Below, in pieces: positions 43,001 to 50,135 of a DNA stretch of 64,000 nt. The notes beneath the pieces were generated by a model. That model saw only the letters and a list, made by a program, of their open reading frames with translations. It did not search any database and had not been told where the DNA came from. Positions within the stretch are counted from its first letter, which is position 1. Every line of letters starts with the position of its first letter. The translations under genes were made by a program, and so were the position numbers. This DNA is from Leadbetterella sp. Its GTDB lineage: Bacteria; Bacteroidota; Bacteroidia; Cytophagales; Spirosomataceae. Location: contig JAHBUH010000006.1 of NCBI GenBank assembly GCA_019638185.1, forward strand, positions 62,001 to 126,000, given 5' to 3'.

Positions 43001-43177
43001 CCCTCCCGTACCTGCTCCCTTTACGGTTACGGATACGCCAATCAGGGGTTCTTTTCCGTCGGTAACTTTCCCTTTAACGGCTTGTTGGGCATTGGCCGGC
43101 GGCGGCAATAAAAAAAGGAGTAATAAGGTGACACCGATAAAGCGCCACGTTTTTCTTTCAGATAAAACATTTTTCAT
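40082..43177 (-). CDS. SusC/RagA-family TonB-linked outer-membrane transporter
   Basis: 1031 residues from 43177 (MKNVLSERKTWRFIGV), the Met that begins the signal peptide. CarboxypepD_reg-like domain (VKGKVTDGKEPLIGVSVTVKG), then the SusC signature VVVGYGVQRKSDLTGAIS, TonB plug (IRIRGFSSN-like segment, DPLYVVDGL, IESMEVLKDAASAAIYG, GVVLITTKKGK) and a 22-strand barrel ending in AYPIAKKLVFGINLSF. It imports the locus's oligosaccharide or glycoside together with the SusD partner. First gene of an operon reaching to 30806: susC, susD, esterase, GH3, esterase, CitMHS, atuA, atuA-like. Control is expected from the divergent HTCS. Confidence 0.97.
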   Translation of the reverse strand: MKNVLSERKTWRFIGVTLLLLFLLPPPANAQQAVKGKVTDGKEPLIGVSVTVKGAGTGGFTDAKGNFEIKTSAEKPVLVFSMIGYITKEVTATSSFVEVILEESNISLEEVVVVGYGVQRKSDLTGAISQVKTEDIENRTVVNAQQALQGKAAGVQVIQTSGAPGSNPTIRIRGFSSNSSSDPLYVVDGLRTANISGIDPNNIESMEVLKDAASAAIYGAQAGNGVVLITTKKGKSGVAKISYDYQMSTSELNRVPRVMNAQEYVTYMTEANFITPNEVNTLWDGVTHTNWADVAFEKSLMQRHNLGFQGGNEKGTYFVGLSYLDQDGIVVGNQDVYTRVSGMINGDYRIRPWLKVGTTNTLEKWSSQAVSENSEYGSLLAAVLTMDPLTPDVYSKNNLPDFMKNHLQAGRALVKNSSGDYYALSRIFESEQIHPLLMRDVNQNKNSGANLLGTMFLDIMPLKGLVFTSKFGYRGAFSNNHTFQDIYYGNAVAYRDKVNLSRTTSNSLYYQWENFANYHFRVKAHDFTLMAGTSYQHTETVSVNAAGNELIKNDIPYRDLDFLAPAATRTIGGIKLYTRQLSYFGRLSYNYLDKVLFQASLRRDASDNSVLPYENRWGTFPAMSLGYVISKEKFFPKTDWVSFLKVRASWGQNGSTGPLGRYAYLASILSGGMYPYSSDISYQVASAPNTLTNPNLKWETSEQTDFGIDLRAFDNRFSATLDYFHKKTSGLLVAITPPYETGVTSTVVNAGNVINKGFEAELGWEDRFSNGFKYGVKGNIATLTNKVTYLDPSISRISGASYHTFTGITAFQQGLPVWYFRGYELQGINRETGDPVFKDQLTVDTNGDGIPDQGDGVINNQDMAMIGSAIPDFTYGITLTGSFRGFDLTVFGAGSKGNQIYNALTRIDRPRGNKLSIFYDERWTPANKDASRPRPNANGEDKYWISDAAIFDGSFFKIKQLQVGYRLPQSLLGKLKVENCRIYTSLDDWFVFTRYPGMDPEASAGSTSALGVDKGAYPIAKKLVFGINLSF

Positions 43178-43297
43178 ATTTATTAAGGTTGAATTGTACC
43201 CGTGTTTAAAAGCCTGAAGAGCCCTCAAACATTACGGATGCAAGTACACACCCTGATTTTTTTTAGGCTTTCACAAATGCTTATCTATTGCTCACAT

Positions 43298-43348
43298 CCT
43301 GTTGAAATGTTTTTATTATTTGTTCAAATACTTATATTTTTGTTCAAA
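43298..43348. promoter_or_regulatory. candidate HTCS operator: direct repeats at about 20-bp spacing
   Basis: TTTGTTCAAA occurs at 43319-43328 and 43339-43348, exactly 20 bp apart, and a weaker copy CCTGTTGAAA at 43298-43307. AraC-type output domains of hybrid two-component regulators bind direct repeats of this kind. The repeats lie in the 248-nt gap between susC and the HTCS gene; a -7-like TATTTTTG (43335-43342) for the HTCS overlaps the second full copy. Confidence 0.5.
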
Positions 43349-43425
43349 ACAGCCCTTTAACGCTTGAAATGCACGCCTGGTCGTCTATTATTACGGTGAA
43401 ATATTTCAAAACCCGGTGCTCATTT

Positions 43426-46400
43426 ATGGATCGCATTTATAAGGTCATTTTCGCTTTACTTTTGTTAGGTTGCGGTTCTTCGGAGAACAGCGCTGAAAAC
43501 ACCGCAGTGGAGACGGAGAGCGAAACCGTATCAAATAAGTTTGTGACTGCTATGGCCGAAGATCAGTACGGTTATATCTGGATGGCTACCACACGCGGAC
43601 TAAACCGGTACAACGGGCATGAATTTACCCAGTTTTACTTCAATAACGATAGCATAAGTTTACCGGCCAATGTGGTGAAGTGCTTACTGTATGACTCTCA
43701 GAAAAGGCTCTGGGTGGGTACGGCCACACACGGGGTTGCGGTCTACGAAAACGGACAATTCAGGAAAATCCCCTCGGGCAGCTCCAGTAATTTTGTCACC
43801 CAGATTTTAGAAGATAAAACGGGGAAAATAATCGTGAATACCAGCAATGATATCTGTGCCTATAACCCCGAAACGAATAAGTTGGATGTTAAGCTCACTT
43901 ATTATTCCAAATTTCCGAATCCCACGGTGCTTAACCTGGAAGCCATAGATGGCCACAACAGGCTCTGGGTGGCTACTCAAAACGACATCTCCGTATACGA
44001 TTCCGATTTTAAACTGATTAAGAAGCTGTCTATGCCTCCGGTACGGCTGATCCATAGCCTGTATGTTAATTCGTTCGGAGAACTTTGGCTTTCGCACTCC
44101 GGCGGTCTGACGATCGTAGACACCGATCATATTGCTTTTAAGCCTCTTCCCGCAAAAATTGAAAGTTTCCGCGGTTTCCCCGTTTCTGAGATTTCAAACA
44201 TTTTTGAATACAATCCAAGGTCTGTCATCCTTAAAACTTTTCAGAATGAGCTCTATTACTTTGATTTTATCACCCATAATTTAATTCATCAATCCGGCAA
44301 AGACTTCCCTTTTGCAGCTCCTGATTTTGAAATAACCACCATTTTTACCGACTCCCGCAATAACCTCTGGTTCGGGTCCACCGACAAGGGATTTGAAATG
44401 GCCCGGAAATCAGAGAAGATATTTAACGAAAAATACCTTCTGGAAAATGCTCTTCAGGGAAAGTCAATTATGAAAATTGTGGTCTCTAAAGATAAGGATT
44501 TATGGATTCTTACCAGTAAAGACGGTATTTACAAATACACCGTAAGTGATGGCAGGATTGAAAAGGCCGCTTTACCCGGCCCGGGTTTCGGGAAAAACGG
44601 GAATATTTTTTTTGACTCTCACGGATACCTTTGGGTAACCTCCAATAATGATGTATTTCAGTGCAGTGTAAATAACGCGGCTGTTTCCATCCTGAAAAGT
44701 TTTAAGTTTGACCAGAGTATGTCGTCTATAGCCGAAGATGATAACGGAACTATCTGGGTAGCCGGGTTTGGCGAGTATATCTATTATAAAAAGAACGACA
44801 CATTCGAAAGAAAACAGTTTTACAAACCGGGCTATAACTTTACAACCGGGCTAACCAAGCTCAGAAGCGGTCAAATAGCCGTCTCGGCGCTTGGGAGAAA
44901 TGTATTCTTAATTAACCCCGGCAATCTCACCGTACAAGACATAGCAATCAAACCAACCATTAAACCTTTTTTGCCCAATGTAGTGTTTGAGGACTCGAAC
45001 GGTCAGATCTGGGTAGCCTCCCACTTAAACGGGTTATTCTCTTACTCGCCGGTGACTAAGAAAATAAAAAATTACATCAACCATAAAATGATCTGCAATG
45101 ATGCCTCAGGCATCATTGAGGATAGCCAGGGTTTTCTGTGGATACCCTCTCAAAACGGCCTGTCAAAACTGGATCCGAAAACCGATAAGGCCATTATCTA
45201 TTTCAGCGAAGACGGAACCGGCGGAAATCAATACAATTTCAATGCTCTTGCTAAAGATCATGAAGGCCGTTTGTATTTCGGTGGCCCCCACGGCATCACC
45301 GAGATTAACCCTTTGAAGCCCATTCCGGAGCAATCCAGCAAACTGATTATCGAAAAAATCACTTCTGATAAACACAGGCTCTTTGAAACCGGCATTCAAA
45401 AAGACCCGGTTGATAAAATACAATTGAAAAACTGGAACAACTCCTTCAACATACACTATACCATACTGAATTACAGTCAGCTGAAAAATTACCATTATGC
45501 CTATAAATTAGAAGGATACAACGACGACTGGACAGATGCCGGCAAAAGCCGCCAGGCTAATTTCTATAAAATCCCTCCGGGAAACTACGTCTTTCGGGTA
45601 AGGGCCGGCAGCACTAACCAGGGGGAAAGTTTTGAAACCTCCGTCAGGATTAAATTGCTTCCCCCCTGGTGGGCATCCCCGTTAATGTTACTTCTCTATG
45701 TTATCGTTTTTGCCGGGCTGGGTTACATATTTTTCAGGTTATACAATTCATGGAAAGCCGACAGGAACAAAACCCTGCTGGCCGAAAGAGAAAAAATGGA
45801 AGCCCTCAAGGTAAATGAACTCAACTTTAACTATTTTTCCAATATCTCGCATGAATTCCGTACGCCTCTTACCATGCTTAAAGGGCCGGTGACTATGTTA
45901 TCAGCCAAAAAACTGGACCCTGAAACCCTGAACCTGATTTCGATAATTCAGCGAAACGTAGATAAAATGCTGGGCCTGGTGAATCAGTTTTTGGATTTTA
46001 ATAATCTGAAAGAGGGCGAATCCACCCTTAAAACCACTTACCTGGATCTTGTTCCTGAATTAAAGCGGAATGTTGACTTATTTTCTTTTGTGGCCCGGGA
46101 AAAGAAAATCAGGCTTTCTGTTGAAATCGATACCGAGCCCGTTATGCTCTACCTGGACAGGGACAAATTTGACAAAATAATCTCGAATGTTATTTCAAAT
46201 GCTGTAAAATACACCCCCTTGGGAGGAAGCATTGAAATTTCAGTGAGTATGGCAGACTACAGCAAAGCCATAGAGAAGCACTTCGAAAATATCTCTCCCG
46301 TAACATCCGGGTTGGTAAGAATAGATGTCACAGACACCGGCATAGGCATTCCGGATAAAGACCTGAAAAAGGTTTTTGACCGGTTCTACCAGGTAAATCA

Positions 46401-47400
46401 CCATAACGGGCTGAATCACTATGGCACAGGCATAGGGCTTAACTATAGTCAGCGCCTGGTCAGAATTCACCATGGAGATATTGCCGCATTTCAAAACGCG
46501 GAGGGGGGAACCATACTATCCATTGTTCTTCCTCTCGGCAGGGAGGCCTATTCTCCTTCGGAAATAATAGCAGAAGATGACGCTCCTGCGCTGAAACATG
46601 ATAAATCCTGGCTTTCCACCACGGCGGATGTGGAAAATATCGTTTCTCAGAAAGAAAAAATATTGATTGTTGATGATGAGCCCGAGATAACTTATTTTCT
46701 CACCACCATTCTTTCCTCCGATTATATCACAAAATGTGTTTTTGATGCCAAAGAAGCCATACAAAACCTGGAAACGTATGAACCCGACCTTATTATTTCT
46801 GACGTTCTGATGCCGGGCATGAGTGGATACGACTTCTGCCAGTATCTGAAATCCAATATGGATTACAGCCACATCCCGGTAATTTTGTTAACGGCAAAAA
46901 GCACCACCCATGAGCAGGTGCAGGGCTTATCCCAGGGGGCCGATGCGTATATTGTCAAACCCTTTGACCCGCTCTACCTGATAGCCGTCATTAAATCTCA
47001 GATAAATAACCGGAAGCGGGTAAGGGAAATGCTGAGCACCACCACCACCACCAAAAAAATGCTTTCAGAGGCAAGTATTTCTCCGCACGACAAAGAATTA
47101 CTTAAAGAATTCTATCTCTTAATGAATGAGGAGCTGGACAATACAGAACTTAACATTGTACGTATAACGGAAAAGCTAAACCTCAGCCGGACCAAGTTCT
47201 ACTATAAGATAAAATCTTTAACAGGCGAAAATCCGGCCGCTTTCTTTAAAACCTACAAACTAAACAAGGCAGCGGAATTGATCAGGACAGGTCAGTACAA
47301 CATCTCGGAAATAGCGTATATGACCGGTTTTAACACCCTGTCACATTTTTCTATCAGCTTCAAAAAGCAGTTTGGAGTACCGCCGAGCGAATATCAGTAG
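43426..47400 (+). CDS. hybrid two-component system regulator (HTCS) of the PUL
   Basis: 1324 residues from the Met at 43426. The periplasmic part is a double seven-bladed propeller of two-component-regulator repeats (GYIWMATTRGLNRYNG, KRLWVGTATHGVAVY, NNLWFGSTDKGFE and more), then a Y_Y_Y domain, one transmembrane helix (about 750-772), HisKA with H809 in NISHEFRTPLTM, HATPase (NVISNAVKYTP, DTGIGIPDK), a receiver domain with D1126 in LIISDVLMPGMSG, and an AraC-type helix-turn-helix ending FGVPPSEYQ. It would sense a breakdown oligosaccharide and switch on the divergent susC operon. Its N-terminus has a lipobox-like LLLLGC (Cys16), which is unusual for this family. Confidence 0.95.
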   Translation: MDRIYKVIFALLLLGCGSSENSAENTAVETESETVSNKFVTAMAEDQYGYIWMATTRGLNRYNGHEFTQFYFNNDSISLPANVVKCLLYDSQKRLWVGTATHGVAVYENGQFRKIPSGSSSNFVTQILEDKTGKIIVNTSNDICAYNPETNKLDVKLTYYSKFPNPTVLNLEAIDGHNRLWVATQNDISVYDSDFKLIKKLSMPPVRLIHSLYVNSFGELWLSHSGGLTIVDTDHIAFKPLPAKIESFRGFPVSEISNIFEYNPRSVILKTFQNELYYFDFITHNLIHQSGKDFPFAAPDFEITTIFTDSRNNLWFGSTDKGFEMARKSEKIFNEKYLLENALQGKSIMKIVVSKDKDLWILTSKDGIYKYTVSDGRIEKAALPGPGFGKNGNIFFDSHGYLWVTSNNDVFQCSVNNAAVSILKSFKFDQSMSSIAEDDNGTIWVAGFGEYIYYKKNDTFERKQFYKPGYNFTTGLTKLRSGQIAVSALGRNVFLINPGNLTVQDIAIKPTIKPFLPNVVFEDSNGQIWVASHLNGLFSYSPVTKKIKNYINHKMICNDASGIIEDSQGFLWIPSQNGLSKLDPKTDKAIIYFSEDGTGGNQYNFNALAKDHEGRLYFGGPHGITEINPLKPIPEQSSKLIIEKITSDKHRLFETGIQKDPVDKIQLKNWNNSFNIHYTILNYSQLKNYHYAYKLEGYNDDWTDAGKSRQANFYKIPPGNYVFRVRAGSTNQGESFETSVRIKLLPPWWASPLMLLLYVIVFAGLGYIFFRLYNSWKADRNKTLLAEREKMEALKVNELNFNYFSNISHEFRTPLTMLKGPVTMLSAKKLDPETLNLISIIQRNVDKMLGLVNQFLDFNNLKEGESTLKTTYLDLVPELKRNVDLFSFVAREKKIRLSVEIDTEPVMLYLDRDKFDKIISNVISNAVKYTPLGGSIEISVSMADYSKAIEKHFENISPVTSGLVRIDVTDTGIGIPDKDLKKVFDRFYQVNHHNGLNHYGTGIGLNYSQRLVRIHHGDIAAFQNAEGGTILSIVLPLGREAYSPSEIIAEDDAPALKHDKSWLSTTADVENIVSQKEKILIVDDEPEITYFLTTILSSDYITKCVFDAKEAIQNLETYEPDLIISDVLMPGMSGYDFCQYLKSNMDYSHIPVILLTAKSTTHEQVQGLSQGADAYIVKPFDPLYLIAVIKSQINNRKRVREMLSTTTTTKKMLSEASISPHDKELLKEFYLLMNEELDNTELNIVRITEKLNLSRTKFYYKIKSLTGENPAAFFKTYKLNKAAELIRTGQYNISEIAYMTGFNTLSHFSISFKKQFGVPPSEYQ

Positions 47401-47723
47401 TTAGGAGCCCGGCCTGACCTGGTTTCAGCGGTTCGCCAGGGCCCGGCCAGGGAGCAACTGTCATGAGGCAATATTCCCTGTTTCCTGCTCTGCCATTCAT
47501 AAGTCACTACATTCAATTTTGATTTTTAAGCTATATCTATCAGCTTGGGCATTATCTTCTACCCCGGCGGTTTTCACTGGGGGTGAATGGATAGAACATG
47601 GAAAAACTACTAACCATACGGCAAATCCGGCCATTGGCTATTTTGAAAAAATTTGTCAGACCCTTCCCTTCCCCGAAATCTAATTGTTCCACAAACGCTG
47701 CATCGGATCCGGCACCTGACTTA
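47401..47723. other. intergenic region without a gene
   Basis: Between the HTCS stop and the tRNA-Ser terminator. A weak inverted repeat (CCTGG/CCAGG around 47417-47441) follows the HTCS gene and may end its transcript. Open frames here read through the tRNA or lack any protein character. I see no RNA gene, promoter or repeat in the remainder. Confidence 0.5.
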
Positions 47724-47758
47724 TAAAAAAAGGGGGGATTTCGTGAAGAAATCCCCCC
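47724..47758 (-). terminator. rho-independent terminator of tRNA-Ser
   Basis: Stem GGGGGGATTTC/GAAATCCCCCC (11 bp, perfect) with a 5-nt loop, followed on the minus strand by a run of eight T. It lies 3 nt beyond the mature tRNA 3' end. Confidence 0.9.
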
Positions 47759-47761
47759 AAG

Positions 47762-47848
47762 CAGAGAGGAAGAGATTCGAACTCTCGATACAGTTACCCG
47801 TATACTACCTTTCCAGGGTAGCTCCTTCAACCACTCGGACACCTCTCT
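47762..47848 (-). tRNA. tRNA-Ser (anticodon GGA)
   Basis: 87 nt on the minus strand. Acceptor stem AGAGAGG/CCTCTCT with G discriminator, T8, D arm TCCGAGTGGTTGAAGGA, anticodon stem CTACC/GGTAG with loop CTGGAAA (GGA at 34-36), a long type II variable arm (ATACGGGTAACTGTAT) and T arm GAGAGTTCGAATCTCTT. The CCA end is not encoded. It reads UCC and UCU codons. Its 3' end faces the lower-GC PUL region, and a 13-nt piece of it recurs at 29837. Confidence 0.97.
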
Positions 47849-47866
47849 GTGTATCGGAGTGCAAAG

Positions 47867-48919
47867 TTAGGGCAAAGAAATTTCTCCTGCCAGATTTTGG
47901 GCGAAAATTTCTTTGAGGGGCGTGTCCGTCCGGGTCAGGCCCCACATCATTTTGCCTACGGCGGCTTCCAGGGTCATGTCGGAGCCGGAAATCACGCCGA
48001 TGTCTTTCAGGCGCTGGCTGGAGGCATATTTTCCCATCATTACCTTGCCTCCCGTGCATTGGGTGATGTTCAGTATGGCTTTGCCGCTGTCTGTGCTCTC
48101 CTTTAAACTATCGATGAACCAGTCGGCGGAGGGGGCATTACCGGACCCGAAGGTCAGCAGGATCACGCCGCGGGTGGATTCGTGCAGGAGGTGCTTTTTG
48201 ACAATCTCCCGGCTGATGCCGGGGAAGAGGGTGAGTACGCTGACCTTGTCGGATAGGTCATTATAGAAGCGGGTTTCGCCCTCGGAATACCGGATGTGCC
48301 GGAAATTATAGTCGATATACACGCCAATCTCCGCCAGGTAAGGATAATTTTCCGAGTCGAAGGCGTCAAACTGGCTGCTTTCCCGCTTTCGGGCGCGGTT
48401 TCCCCGCAGGAGCCGCCCGTTAAAATAAATGCAGACCTCGGGTACCACGGCCTTGCCGTTCATCCGGGCGGCGGCGATCTCAATGCTGGTGATGAGGTTT
48501 TCGCGGGCATCGGTACGCGGGATGCCGATGGGAAGCTGGGCGCCGGTGAATACGATGGGCTTATGCGGGTTATGGATCAGGAAACTGAGGGCCGATGCCG
48601 TAAAAGCCATGGTATCTGTGCCGTGAATGATCACAAAACCGTCATAAGCGTGGTAATGTTTTTCAATAATGCCCGCCAGGGTGAGGTAAATATCGGCGTT
48701 CACGTCGGAGGAATCGATGGGCTTCTCGAAAGACACCAGGTGGATCCCGGGCGTGAGATGATTCAGCTCGGGCAGCTTTTGCAGGGTTTCGTGAAATCGG
48801 AACGGCACCAGCGTGCGTTTTTCTTCATCAAAGACCATTCCCAGCGTGCCGCCGGTATAAATGATCAGGATGCGGGCGTCTTGGCCGGATTTAACGGTGA
48901 TGGGGTTGAAGTTTGTCAT
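47867..48919 (-). CDS. ansA: type I (cytoplasmic) L-asparaginase
   Basis: 350 residues with no signal peptide. ARILIIYTGGTLGMVFD holds the first catalytic Thr (about T22), and VIIHGTDTMAFTASAL the Thr/Asp pair of the second site; KPIVFTGAQLPIG and GVILLTFGSGNAP follow in the usual order. It hydrolyses L-asparagine to aspartate and ammonia. Absence of a signal peptide and the sequence pattern favour the AnsA-type cytoplasmic enzyme over the periplasmic type II. The TPR gene upstream (41-nt gap) is on the same strand, so the two could be co-transcribed. Its 3' end is 19 nt from the start of the tRNA-Ser gene, on the same strand. Confidence 0.93.
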   Translation of the reverse strand: MTNFNPITVKSGQDARILIIYTGGTLGMVFDEEKRTLVPFRFHETLQKLPELNHLTPGIHLVSFEKPIDSSDVNADIYLTLAGIIEKHYHAYDGFVIIHGTDTMAFTASALSFLIHNPHKPIVFTGAQLPIGIPRTDARENLITSIEIAAARMNGKAVVPEVCIYFNGRLLRGNRARKRESSQFDAFDSENYPYLAEIGVYIDYNFRHIRYSEGETRFYNDLSDKVSVLTLFPGISREIVKKHLLHESTRGVILLTFGSGNAPSADWFIDSLKESTDSGKAILNITQCTGGKVMMGKYASSQRLKDIGVISGSDMTLEAAVGKMMWGLTRTDTPLKEIFAQNLAGEISLP

Positions 48920-48960
48920 GAGTTTTCGTTTTCAGATGCGGTTGCTTCCTGACGGACAGG

Positions 48961-49293
48961 TTAAAATTCGTCATCGGTTTCGGCTTTAAATATAGAATAG
49001 CTGCCTTTCAGCTCGCGGAGCGTTTTTTCATTGCCCTGCTTTTCCGCCAGGGAAATCCCCCGGAGAAAGAGTACGTCTGCCTTTTCGTGTTTGCCCTTCT
49101 CAAAATAAAAATTGGCCGCCTGGTAATACGCGGGCAGGTAGTCAGGAAAGTGATTCACCAGCTTCTCAAAAAGCTTTTCCGCCTCTCCGCTGTCACTTCC
49201 GGCGTACTCCAGTGCCAGGGCGTAATAGTTAAAAGGATCTTCGGGGAAAGTTTCTATTTCTTCTTGTAAATATTTTATTCTTTGCGCTTGCAT
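48961..49293 (-). CDS. small TPR protein
   Basis: 110 residues from 49293 (MQAQRIKYLQEEIETFP); the longer upstream frame overlaps the divergent etf promoter and is less likely. DPFNYYALALEYAGSDSGEAEKLFEKLV and YLPAYYQAANFYFEKGKHEKADVLFLRGISLAE make about two tetratricopeptide repeats with a short acidic C-terminus (ETDDEF). No signal peptide. Small TPR proteins of this form are widespread in Bacteroidota next to unrelated housekeeping genes; the partner is unknown. Confidence 0.8.
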   Translation of the reverse strand: MQAQRIKYLQEEIETFPEDPFNYYALALEYAGSDSGEAEKLFEKLVNHFPDYLPAYYQAANFYFEKGKHEKADVLFLRGISLAEKQGNEKTLRELKGSYSIFKAETDDEF

Positions 49294-49318
49294 TGTTTGA
49301 AGATGACCTGTAGTTTTG
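49288..49318 (+). promoter_or_regulatory. promoter of the etfBA operon
   Basis: TTG at 49288-49290, 20 nt, TAGTTTTG at 49311-49318. The predicted transcription start is near 49324, inside the palindrome at 49320-49343. The element overlaps the start of the divergent TPR gene. Confidence 0.6.
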
Positions 49319-49319
49319 T

Positions 49320-49343
49320 AATTGTTATGCATGCATAACAATT
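49320..49343. promoter_or_regulatory. perfect 24-bp palindrome at the etfBA transcription start
   Basis: Half-site AATTGTTATGCA followed directly by its exact reverse complement. Length and position over the predicted start site are those of a dimeric repressor operator (for example TetR-like). Alternatively the transcript would start with a hairpin. Confidence 0.65.
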
Positions 49344-49379
49344 TTTAATATATCCGATTTCAAAAGTACAACAATTATT

Positions 49380-50114
49380 ATGAAAATTTTGGTTTGTATA
49401 TCAAGTGTGCCGGATACCACCTCCCGGATCGCCTTTGAGGAGGGAAACACCCGGTTCGCTAAGGCAGGAATTCAATACATCATTGGCCCTTATGATGATT
49501 ACGCCCTGGCCCGTGCCGTGGAGCTGAAAGAAGCTAACGGCGGTTCGGTGACCGTGCTGAATGTGGGCAAAGCCGATGCCGAACCCCAAATCCGCAAAGC
49601 CCTGGCCATCGGGGCCGATGACGCCGTGCGGATCGATACCGAGCCGGCCGACTCTTATTCCGTGGCGGCTGAAATAGCGGCCTATGCGCGCGACAAGGGC
49701 TTTGACCTCATCCTCATGGGCCGTGAAACCACCGATTATAACTCCGGTGTGGTGCACGGAATAGTAGGGGAGATGCTGGGCATGCCCTCGTTTTCTCCTG
49801 TGATGGAGCTGAATGTGGAAGGCAGTAAGGTGCTGATCGCAAAAGAGATAGAAGGCGGAAAGGAAAAGCTGGAAACTTCGCTGCCCGTGGTGCTGGGCTG
49901 CCAGGAGCCTATAGCCGAATGGAAGATCCCGAGCATGCGGGGCATTATGGGTGCCCGTACCAAGCCGCTGGCGGTAATAGCTCCTTCCGCTGAGGCGCTG
50001 ACGGATGTGCGCTCTTACGAGCTGCCGCCGGCCAAAGGTGCCGTGAAGATGATCCCGGCGGAAGACGCGGGTTCATTGATCAAGTTGCTGCAGACCGAAG
50101 CCAAAGTATTGTAA
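49380..50114 (+). CDS. etfB: electron transfer flavoprotein subunit beta
   Basis: 244 residues. MKILVCISSVPDTTSRI … IGPYDDYALARAVELKE and TVLNVGKADAEPQIRKALAIGADDAVRI are typical EtfB/FixA motifs; LILMGRETTDYNSGVVHGIVGEMLG is the conserved nucleotide-binding loop region. With EtfA it forms the heterodimer that takes electrons from acyl-CoA and other dehydrogenases and passes them to the quinone pool by ETF dehydrogenase. No dehydrogenase gene is adjacent. The operon is preceded by a perfect palindrome over its predicted transcription start. Confidence 0.96.
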   Translation: MKILVCISSVPDTTSRIAFEEGNTRFAKAGIQYIIGPYDDYALARAVELKEANGGSVTVLNVGKADAEPQIRKALAIGADDAVRIDTEPADSYSVAAEIAAYARDKGFDLILMGRETTDYNSGVVHGIVGEMLGMPSFSPVMELNVEGSKVLIAKEIEGGKEKLETSLPVVLGCQEPIAEWKIPSMRGIMGARTKPLAVIAPSAEALTDVRSYELPPAKGAVKMIPAEDAGSLIKLLQTEAKVL

Positions 50115-50135
50115 AATCCATTAAATCAAGAGATC

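Noticed and set aside
43178-43297. A clear -33/-7 promoter for susC
   Set aside because: TAATGTTTG and TACTTG sequences are present but do not fit the TAnnTTTG spacing; the susC promoter is left unassigned.
30806-47400. Integrase, transposase or plasmid genes that would prove a mobile island
   Set aside because: None is visible in either strand; the island idea rests only on composition, the graveyard and the tRNA repeat.
47552-47842. Minus-strand frame of 96 codons
   Set aside because: It reads through the tRNA-Ser gene and its terminator, so it cannot be a real protein gene.
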